Positions 53,021-62,788 of a DNA stretch of 64,000 nt are shown in pieces; position 1 is the stretch's first letter, and every line of letters starts with the position of its first letter. Under the pieces are notes generated by a model that was not told where the DNA came from, ran no database searches, and saw only the letters and a list, made by a program, of their open reading frames with translations. Origin of the DNA: Pseudarthrobacter oxydans (GTDB taxonomy: Bacteria; Actinomycetota; Actinomycetes; Actinomycetales; Micrococcaceae); the NCBI RefSeq assembly GCF_034258515.1, contig NZ_CP139438.1, positions 1,612,001 through 1,676,000 of the forward strand, given 5' to 3'. Made by a program: the position numbers and the translations under genes.

Positions 53021-53980
53021 TTGGCTGCACATGGCGGTACCAAGGCGATTGTGGCGGCCCTGGCTGCCAACCTGACCATCGCCGCCCTGAAGTTCGTGGC
53101 GTATGCCCTCACGCTTTCCTCGTCAATGCTCGCCGAAGCCATCCACTCCGTGGCCGACTCAGGCAACCAGGTCCTTCTGCTGGTAGGAGGCAAGAAAGCG
53201 AAACGGGCTGCCAGCCCCGAGCACCCCTTCGGCTACGGCCGGGAGCGCTACATCTATGCCTTCATTGTCTCCATCGTCCTGTTCAGCGTCGGCGGCCTCT
53301 TCGCCCTCTATGAGGCATGGGACAAGTTCCAGCACCCGCATGCCATCGAAGGGGACTTCTGGTGGGTTCCGTTGGCCGTGCTGCTGGGTGCGATCATTGC
53401 CGAGTCCTTCTCGTTCCGGACCGCCATCATTGAGTCGAACCACGTCCGCGGGCAGCAGTCCTGGGCCAGGTTCGTGCGGAGCGCCAAGCAGCCTGAGCTG
53501 CCGGTGATCCTGCTCGAGGACCTTGGCGCGCTCGTGGGCCTGGTCTTCGCCCTTATCGGCGTCAGCCTGACGCTCATCACGGGTGATGGACTCTGGGATG
53601 CCGCCGGCACGGCGATGATCGGCCTGCTGCTGGTGGCCATCGCCGTCGTGCTCGCGCTGGAAACCAAGTCCCTGCTCCTGGGCGAGTCCGCAACAAAGGA
53701 CGACGTCGGGAAGATCGCCGCGGCGATCGAAGCCGACGGCGGGCGCATCATCCACCTCAAGACCCTGCACCTTGGCCCGGAGGAGCTCCTCGTGGCCGCC
53801 AAGATCGCCATCAGCCATTCCACCACGGGGGTCGAGATCGCACGCGAGATCGACGCTGCTGAAGCGAGGATCCGCGCGGCCGTGCCCATCGCCCGGGTCA
53901 TCTACCTGGAGCCCGACCTTCACCGGGCCGATGCCACAGAGGCGGGCCAGCAGCCTGCCGCCGCAGCCCCGCAGCCGTAA
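53021..53980 (+). CDS. cation diffusion facilitator (CDF) transporter
   Basis: A 319-aa divalent-metal/proton antiporter of the CDF family. About six transmembrane helices lie in residues 5-215, with AEAIHSVADSGNQ (near 38) holding the His-x3-Asp of the metal site and LLEDLGALVGLV (near 163) the second acidic pair. The C-terminal domain (HLKTLHLGPEELLVAAKI) is the cytoplasmic dimerisation part. The start is TTG 53021, with AGAGGTGA about 8 nt before it. Metal specificity (Zn, Mn, Co) cannot be told. The tail of about 15 Ala/Gln/Pro residues is extra. Confidence 0.88.
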   Translation: MAAHGGTKAIVAALAANLTIAALKFVAYALTLSSSMLAEAIHSVADSGNQVLLLVGGKKAKRAASPEHPFGYGRERYIYAFIVSIVLFSVGGLFALYEAWDKFQHPHAIEGDFWWVPLAVLLGAIIAESFSFRTAIIESNHVRGQQSWARFVRSAKQPELPVILLEDLGALVGLVFALIGVSLTLITGDGLWDAAGTAMIGLLLVAIAVVLALETKSLLLGESATKDDVGKIAAAIEADGGRIIHLKTLHLGPEELLVAAKIAISHSTTGVEIAREIDAAEARIRAAVPIARVIYLEPDLHRADATEAGQQPAAAAPQP

Positions 53981-54039
53981 CGGTGCTTCCGTAACTACTG
54001 GCTGGCCGGAAGCCGCCGGCCGCCCCGGTCCCAAAAGGA

Positions 54040-55248
54040 TCAGGCGGTCAGCGGCTTCTTGCGTTCCAGGAGTCCGCTGGCGATGGCGACGCCGAGTCCC
54101 AACAGGGCGAGGACGGCGCCTACCAGCGCAGGGGCAACGTAACCCCAGCCGAGCGCGATCACTACCCCGCCCAGGAAGGCCCCCAGCGCATTGGCCACGT
54201 TGAGCGCGGCATGGTTCAGTGACGAAGCGAGGGACGGCGCGTCCGGCGACGCATCCAGGAGCCGGGTCTGCAGCGCCGGGACCAGCATGGACCCGGAAGC
54301 GCCCACCACGAACACCATGACGAAGGCAGACCACGGCCAGTGGACGGCCACGGCGTAGACCACCAAGGCAACAGCTATGGCGGGCAGCACCTTGTACAGG
54401 GTTCCCATCACGGACTTGTCAGCGAACCTGCCGCCCACGATGTTGCCGGCTACCATTCCCAGGCCATAGAGCGCCACCACCATCGGAATCAGTGACGACG
54501 GCATGCCTGCCACGAGTGTCATGGTGTGGGCGATGTAGGTGTAGGTGGCGAAGAAGCCGCCAAAGCCTACGATGCCGATCAGGATGGCCAGCCAGACCTG
54601 CAGGCGCTTGAGGGCTCCCAGTTCACGCCGGATGCTTGCGTCCGGGTGGGCGTGGTGGAACGGGACGAATTTCCAGACCAGGGCAAGCGTTAGCAGTCCT
54701 ATCAATCCCACCAGGATAAAGAGCAGCCGCCAGCCGTACGTTTGGCCCATCCAGGTGGCAAAGGGCACCCCCACCACGTTGGAGATGCTGAGCCCCGCCA
54801 TCACCATGGAGATCGCCCACCCGCGCCGCGTTGGCGGAACCAGCGAGGCTGCAATGACCGCCGCAACTCCGAAGAACGCGCCGTGCGGCAGGCCTGCGGC
54901 GAAGCGCGAGGCCAGCATGGTCCCGTAGTCGGGCGCGAGGAAGGAAAGGAAGTTGGCCACCGCGAAAAAAAGGATGAGCCCGAGGGCCAGGTGCTTGCGG
55001 GGGAGCTTGGCCCCGACGGCGGCGAGCAGCGGGGCCCCGACTACAACGCCCAAGGCATAGGCGGAGATGAGGTGGCCGGCTTCCGGTGTTGATATCCCGA
55101 GGCCCTGCTCCACTTCCTTCAGCAGGCCCATCATGGTGAATTCCGTAACCCCGATGCCCACCCCTCCCATGGCGAGGGCAAAGATGGCCATGGCGATGTT
55201 GGGGGATCGGGTGGGGGCTGCCGTGGATGTTTCGAGGACGCTGCTCAT
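54040..55248 (-). CDS. MFS exporter, DHA1/AraJ-like
   Basis: A 402-aa protein with 12 hydrophobic helices. The first repeat has GGVGIGVTEFTMMGLL and GRFADKSV-type loops are in the second half (NIVGGRFADKS). ISAYALGVVVGAPLLAAVGAKLP is typical of arabinose-efflux-permease/chloramphenicol-resistance-like exporters. ATG 55248 (MSSVLETSTAAP) is selected; the frame upstream is unrelated and overlaps the Nudix promoter region. AAGCAGG precedes it. Substrate unknown. Confidence 0.87.
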   Translation of the reverse strand: MSSVLETSTAAPTRSPNIAMAIFALAMGGVGIGVTEFTMMGLLKEVEQGLGISTPEAGHLISAYALGVVVGAPLLAAVGAKLPRKHLALGLILFFAVANFLSFLAPDYGTMLASRFAAGLPHGAFFGVAAVIAASLVPPTRRGWAISMVMAGLSISNVVGVPFATWMGQTYGWRLLFILVGLIGLLTLALVWKFVPFHHAHPDASIRRELGALKRLQVWLAILIGIVGFGGFFATYTYIAHTMTLVAGMPSSLIPMVVALYGLGMVAGNIVGGRFADKSVMGTLYKVLPAIAVALVVYAVAVHWPWSAFVMVFVVGASGSMLVPALQTRLLDASPDAPSLASSLNHAALNVANALGAFLGGVVIALGWGYVAPALVGAVLALLGLGVAIASGLLERKKPLTA

Positions 55249-55396
55249 GGGCCTGCTTTTCGGGGTAGAAACTGGTGATGGGACCGATGCCACGGCAGTG
55301 GGGCTGGTGAAGTCCGGACCCTGCCAACAACCCCGGGAAGGGGGATTGGTATTCCCGCTGCAGGAATGGTGTGTCCGGCCCCACCATTGTCCCCCA

Positions 55397-55402
55397 TAGA
55401 AT
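55397..55402 (+). promoter_or_regulatory. -10 box of the Nudix gene (leaderless)
   Basis: TAGAAT, 6 nt before GTG 55409. Confidence 0.5.
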
Positions 55403-55408
55403 GAGCCA

Positions 55409-55858
55409 GTGACTGGACTGATACAGGTGGTAGGCGGAGCCGTCGTTGACAGCCTGGCGGAACCTTCGCTGCTGCTGGTGGCGCGGCGCAGCGCGCCGGA
55501 GGATCTGGCCGGCCTCTGGGAGTTCCCCGGCGGCAAGGTGGAATCCGGAGAGCAACCGGAAGCCGCGCTGGCCCGCGAGCTGTACGAGGAACTCGGCATC
55601 GGCGTCCGGCTCGGCCCCGAGCTTCCGGCCGGGGCACCGCAGGGGTGGCCGCTGAACAGCCGTGCCAGCATGCGGGTGTGGCTCGCGGAGGTGACCCGCG
55701 GGGAAGCGCGGCCGCTTGAAGACCACGATGACCTGCGGTGGGTGGCACTGTCTGATCCGGAAGCGGTCCTGGGCCTGCCCTGGATACCTGCCGATTTCCC
55801 GATCGTCAGGGCGCTTCTTTCCGCCCTGGGTGTCCAGGCTGAGGCTGCGCGCTCCTAG
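55409..55858 (+). CDS. Nudix hydrolase, MutT-like
   Basis: A 149-aa hydrolase of nucleoside diphosphate derivatives. The Nudix box is complete: G-x5-E-x7-RELYEELGI (GGKVESGEQ, then AALARELYEELGI, near residues 41-63). The N-terminal VVGGAVVDSL and LLVARRSAPEDLAGLWEFPGG are those of the MutT/8-oxo-dGTPase group, so it may clean oxidised nucleotides. GTG 55409 has a TAGAAT box 6 nt upstream. The stop shares 4 bases with the stop of the convergent radical SAM gene. Confidence 0.88.
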   Translation: MTGLIQVVGGAVVDSLAEPSLLLVARRSAPEDLAGLWEFPGGKVESGEQPEAALARELYEELGIGVRLGPELPAGAPQGWPLNSRASMRVWLAEVTRGEARPLEDHDDLRWVALSDPEAVLGLPWIPADFPIVRALLSALGVQAEAARS

Positions 55859-56988
55859 AAGAGCGTTGCCTGTTCTGCCGGTCCTCCCTGTGCCGGCAGC
55901 CCGGGTACGCCGGGCACGGAGCTACCCGCATCATGCCCTGCCGCTGCCGGAATGGCGCCTGCCGGGTAGGCAGCCTCCTCGCCGCGGGGGTCGTCCTCCA
56001 GGTCCCTGTGGCTGAAGCCGGATGAATTGGTGAAGCCATGGCGTGCCTTGAAGTAGCGGACCTTGCCGGCCAGCCAGGAGCGGTACTCCTTGGAGGCATA
56101 CGAGCCGGAGCCGTAGAGCCCGCGGTAGCGGCCGGCCAGTCCGGGATGGTTGGCGGCGATCCACTTCATGAACCACTCCCTGGTGCCCGGTTTGAGGTAG
56201 AGGGCTCCGGCGGTCACTCCGGTGGCCCCGGCGGCAGCCAATGAAGCGAAAAGCGCATCCAAGGCGTCATCGCTGTCCGAAAGCCAGGGGAGGATGGGCA
56301 TGGCCATCACCCCGCAGGGGAGTCCGGCCTCGCGAAGGCGGGAGACGAGCTTGAGCCGTGCCCGGGGCCCCGGCGTTCCCGGCTCGACGGCCTCGGAGAG
56401 CGCTTCATCGGTCATGGCGAGGGAGATGCCCAGGCCCACGGGCACCTGGGCTGCGGCGCTCTTGAGCAATGGAATGTCCCGTGCCAGCAGCGTCCCCTTG
56501 GTGAGGATCGAGAGGGGAGTTCCCGAGTCAGCAAGGGCGGTGATGATGCCGGGCATCAAGCGGTAACGGCCCTCGGCACGCTGGTAGGGGTCCGTGTTGG
56601 TGCCGAGGGCCACCTGGTGGCGGCCCCAGGAAGGTTTGGCCAGTTCTTTGCGAAGGACCTCCGCGGCGTTGACCTTGACCACCACCTGGCTGTCGAAGTC
56701 CAGGCCGGGGTCGAAATCCAGGTACGTATGGCTTTTCCGGGCGAAGCAATAGACGCAGGCGTGGCTGCAGCCCCGGTAGGGGTTGATGGTCCACTCGAAC
56801 GGCATCCTTGAACCGGGCGGCACCTTGTTGAGCACCGATTTGGCGGTGACCTCGTGGAAGGTGATGCCGGCGAACTCGGGAGTGGTGACCGAGCGGACCA
56901 GGCCGGCCAGCGGTAGCAGGGCGGGTGAGGCGGTGCCCGGAGCAGTTTCTCCCGGCCGGGGCATCAGTGCTTGGGCGTCCCATCTCAT
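55855..56988 (-). CDS. Rv2578c-type radical SAM protein, SOS-controlled
   Basis: A 377-aa radical SAM protein with the cluster motif CSHACVYC (Cys74, Cys78, Cys81) after INPYRGC, and SplB-like blocks (ALGTNTDPYQ, ILTKGTLLARD, VGLGISLAMTDE, LKPGTREWFM). The family resembles spore photoproduct lyase but has no proven substrate. ATG 56988 lies 6 nt after the -10 of a LexA-type promoter, so it should be induced by DNA damage; its M. tuberculosis relative Rv2578c is, to my knowledge, in the LexA regulon. The last ~70 residues are Gly/Ala/Pro-rich and probably disordered. Confidence 0.88.
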   Translation of the reverse strand: MRWDAQALMPRPGETAPGTASPALLPLAGLVRSVTTPEFAGITFHEVTAKSVLNKVPPGSRMPFEWTINPYRGCSHACVYCFARKSHTYLDFDPGLDFDSQVVVKVNAAEVLRKELAKPSWGRHQVALGTNTDPYQRAEGRYRLMPGIITALADSGTPLSILTKGTLLARDIPLLKSAAAQVPVGLGISLAMTDEALSEAVEPGTPGPRARLKLVSRLREAGLPCGVMAMPILPWLSDSDDALDALFASLAAAGATGVTAGALYLKPGTREWFMKWIAANHPGLAGRYRGLYGSGSYASKEYRSWLAGKVRYFKARHGFTNSSGFSHRDLEDDPRGEEAAYPAGAIPAAAGHDAGSSVPGVPGLPAQGGPAEQATLF

Positions 56989-56994
56989 GCCCCT

Positions 56995-57023
56995 ATTCGA
57001 ATGTATGTTCGAACTAAAGTCAA
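56995..57023 (-). promoter_or_regulatory. LexA-controlled promoter of the radical SAM gene
   Basis: On the minus strand, TTGACT (plus 57018-57023) and TCGAAT (plus 56995-57000) are 17 bp apart. CGAACATACATTCG (plus 56998-57011) is a canonical SOS box covering the spacer and the -10. ATG 56988 begins 6 nt after the -10, so the message is predicted to be leaderless. Confidence 0.8.
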
Positions 57024-57028
57024 GCATC

Positions 57029-57054
57029 GGCCGGCCCGGCCGGCCCGGCCGGCG
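57029..57054. repeat. 9-bp GC-rich tandem repeat
   Basis: GGCCGGCCC occurs twice and then as GGCCGGCG. It sits just upstream of the SOS promoter, between it and the SIMPL gene. No function is apparent; it could form a hairpin that ends the SIMPL transcript. Confidence 0.6.
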
Positions 57055-57067
57055 TGCCGAAGCCCGC

Positions 57068-57811
57068 CTACGTGAGGTCCTGGAGCTCCCACACCACCGT
57101 GATTGCAGCGGCCACGGTGGAGTCCCCCGGCTCCACGGCGACCTGTTCCACGGAAGCGGCGCGCTGCATCCGGGCCAGCGGCACCGGACCCTGGACCGGG
57201 ACGTTGTCCACTATGGAAAGCACCCGCCCCAACCGGGCCGAGGCAAGCTGGGCGTACTGGCGTGCGGTACTCGCTGCATCCAGCCAGGCAGCTTCACGCG
57301 CCCGTGCCCGGACTGCGGCGTCGTCGCTGAACGTGAGTTCGAGGCCGTTCAGCCGGACGTCGTTGCCGCCCGCCCCAACGGCTTCGGAGATTGCGGCGGA
57401 GGCGGAACCAGGCGCCCGCAACCTTATGGTGAGGGTGCAGGCTGCAACGTACCCCGTGACCCGCTGGCCCCCGCCTTCCCGCCATGTCATATCCGCCCGC
57501 ACGTTCAGGGCCGCAGTGCGGATGTCGGCACCCTCAACGCCGTGCCGGCGGAAGGCGGAGGCAACGGCATCGGAGCCGGCGCCGGCCCGGGAGTAGGCGG
57601 CCTCCACGGATTCTGCGCGGCACTCCACCCCGATGGAGACCACCATCAGGTCGGGGGCAGCATCCGCCGAACCGGTCCCGGTGACGGTGACAGTGCCGCG
57701 CGGCTCAGTGCCGCGGGAGCCATTTCCAGGGGAATCCACGGCCCCGGGCTGATACCCGGGAACCCCCACTCCGCCCCTTGCCCCGCCGCCGCTGCCGGAA
57801 TCCGCTGCCAT
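57068..57811 (-). CDS. SIMPL (DUF541) domain protein
   Basis: A 247-aa protein. Residues 1-38 are Gly/Pro-rich and low in complexity; from RGTVTVTGTGSADAAPDLM on it follows the SIMPL/DUF541 pattern, with SIGVECRAESVEAAYSRA, RRHGVEGADIRTAALNV, YVAACTLTIRLR and SVEQVAVEPGDSTVAAAITV near the end. Related proteins form oligomeric rings; function is not established. No signal peptide or lipobox is visible, so the location is uncertain. It starts 3 nt after the stop of the upstream gene, forming a two-gene operon. Confidence 0.8.
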   Translation of the reverse strand: MAADSGSGGGARGGVGVPGYQPGAVDSPGNGSRGTEPRGTVTVTGTGSADAAPDLMVVSIGVECRAESVEAAYSRAGAGSDAVASAFRRHGVEGADIRTAALNVRADMTWREGGGQRVTGYVAACTLTIRLRAPGSASAAISEAVGAGGNDVRLNGLELTFSDDAAVRARAREAAWLDAASTARQYAQLASARLGRVLSIVDNVPVQGPVPLARMQRAASVEQVAVEPGDSTVAAAITVVWELQDLT

Positions 57812-57814
57812 GGG

Positions 57815-58294
57815 TCACGCCTCCACTTCTGACGGTCCCCGGCGCCGGGGGCGGCGGGGGCGTACCGGGTAGCCGCCGGCGGCAAGTCCGGCGTGCCGTT
57901 CAAAAATGTTGGCGGTCCCTGGGTTCCCGGTGCGCAGCATGGACCATCCGGCGCTGAGGAGATACAGCGGCAGGAAGGGGAAGCCCAGGCACCAGGCGTA
58001 CTGGCTGCAGTGTTTTTCTTCGTGGCCCAGCAGGGCCGGCTGCGCCGCCAGCTTGTCGGCCGGGCAGCGGCAGAGCACCACGTTGCCCAAGGTGAACGCT
58101 CCCGCGAACGGCAGCCGCCAACTGTACCCGCCCGCAAGGACCAGGCCGCGCGGCCCCCTGCGGACGTCGGTGCGGGCGGCGACAGCGACAGCGACGCCGA
58201 GGACAGTGCTGCCGTTGACCAGGTTGGCGACCTGCCTCAGCCGCTGCGCGGCCGTGAGGCCCTCCGGGGCTTCCTGGCTTCGAGGCGCAGTCAT
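57815..58294 (-). CDS. small protein with HExxH motif and a hydrophobic segment
   Basis: A 159-aa protein of unrecognised family. ALLGHEEKHCSQYAWCLGFP contains HEEKH (residues 91-95), the zincin-type HExxH signature, followed directly by the hydrophobic stretch FPFLPLYLLSAGWS. Two earlier hydrophobic parts (about 25-42, 52-75) and CRCP (75-78) are also seen. RYxVRPRRPRRRG makes the C-terminus strongly basic. It might be a small membrane metalloprotease or a zinc-binding protein; no third zinc ligand can be named. ATG 58294 has a TAGCAT box 6 nt upstream. It leads an operon with the SIMPL gene. Confidence 0.7.
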   Translation of the reverse strand: MTAPRSQEAPEGLTAAQRLRQVANLVNGSTVLGVAVAVAARTDVRRGPRGLVLAGGYSWRLPFAGAFTLGNVVLCRCPADKLAAQPALLGHEEKHCSQYAWCLGFPFLPLYLLSAGWSMLRTGNPGTANIFERHAGLAAGGYPVRPRRPRRRGPSEVEA

Positions 58295-58300
58295 GAGGCC

Positions 58301-58306
58301 ATGCTA
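58301..58306 (-). promoter_or_regulatory. -10 box of the HExxH gene (leaderless)
   Basis: TAGCAT on the minus strand, 6 nt before ATG 58294. Confidence 0.45.
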
Positions 58307-58321
58307 GCCGGACGGTTCAAT

Positions 58322-58327
58322 TAGACT
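58322..58327 (+). promoter_or_regulatory. -10 box of pheST with a ~160-nt leader
   Basis: TAGACT is a good -10; the -35 region is weak. The leader 58328-58491 has small hairpins (for example TCCAT/ATGGA near 58410-58432) but no T-box core and no leader peptide rich in Phe codons. Confidence 0.4.
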
Positions 58328-58491
58328 GGAGGATAGTGGCCGCCGGTTCCGCCGGTGTGCCCTGACCTGGTCATTGAACGCCCTGCACTTGGGGCATTCA
58401 TCCATGACCTGCCAGTGATGGACGCGCCGCCGGGAAACCGCGCTGGCTGTCCCGTTCACCGGCAGCCACGACTCGTAGCTAAGAACAGTAG

Positions 58492-59553
<1,062 letters not shown>

Positions 59554-59555
59554 CA

Positions 59556-62099
<2,544 letters not shown>

Positions 62100-62119
62100 G
62101 CGGGCAGTACCCAGGTCCC

Positions 62120-62788
62120 ATGGACGCCAGGCTGGCCCTGCGGGCAGTGGATATCACAACTGATGTCCGCTGCCCGCAGGCGCATCAGGACGGCCCGGAA
62201 GGGTTCGTCCCTGAACGTGCAGAGGAACTGCGGGCCGCGGCCCTGGAGCCGGCTGCTGCGCAGCGTTTCCTGGCCGGCAGGGCAGCGCTGCGCCGTTTTG
62301 CGGGCGACGTGCTCGATCTGCCGGCATCGCAGCTGCGGTCCTCCTACTCCTGTCCCCAATGCGGCTCCGGACCCGGACTCTCCCACGGCCGGCCGGGCTT
62401 CACGCACCGGGGCCGGCGCTTGCCCCTGTTGCTGAGCATGGCCAGGACCGGCAACTGGGTGCTGCTCGCCGCGGTTACGTCGCCGGGCAGGGGAGAACGG
62501 CTGGGGGTGGACGCCGAAAATCCGGAACGGCTCGGCTTCGAGGGGTTCGACGCCGTGGCGTTGTCCCGCTCGGAGGAGCTCACCCTCGCGGGGCTGGAAG
62601 GAAAGGCGCTCCTGCGCGAACGTGCCCGGCTCTGGAGCCGGAAGGAGGCCTGGCTCAAAATGACCGGCGAGGGGCTTCGGGTGGATCCCCGCACGGTAGC
62701 CGCGTTGGAGGAACCTGGAGTACAGGACCTGCCGTCTGCTGCTACGGGGCTGCCGGCGTCGCTGGTCGCCGCCGTCGCCTTGGGCTAA
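62120..62788 (+). CDS. 4'-phosphopantetheinyl transferase family protein
   Basis: A 222-aa Sfp-type transferase that attaches phosphopantetheine to carrier proteins. The conserved metal/substrate residues are in LGVDAEN (Asp131, Glu133) and WSRKEAWLK (Lys175, Glu176, Lys180). An extra CPQCG (Cys78, Cys81) in the N-half resembles half of a zinc site. Its carrier substrate is not in the window. It ends in a 4-nt stop-to-stop overlap with the convergent peptidase gene. TACCCA lies 6 nt before ATG 62120, a near-miss for a leaderless -10. Confidence 0.85.
   Translation: MDARLALRAVDITTDVRCPQAHQDGPEGFVPERAEELRAAALEPAAAQRFLAGRAALRRFAGDVLDLPASQLRSSYSCPQCGSGPGLSHGRPGFTHRGRRLPLLLSMARTGNWVLLAAVTSPGRGERLGVDAENPERLGFEGFDAVALSRSEELTLAGLEGKALLRERARLWSRKEAWLKMTGEGLRVDPRTVAALEEPGVQDLPSAATGLPASLVAAVALG

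Noticed and set aside
57029..57054. CRISPR-like array from the GGCCGGCCC repeats
   Set aside because: Repeats are 9 bp, directly adjacent with no spacers, and only about three copies; no cas genes in the window.
58328..58491. T-box or Phe attenuator upstream of pheS
   Set aside because: Looked for the T-box core, a specifier stem, and a leader peptide with clustered Phe codons; none was found. Only small hairpins are present.
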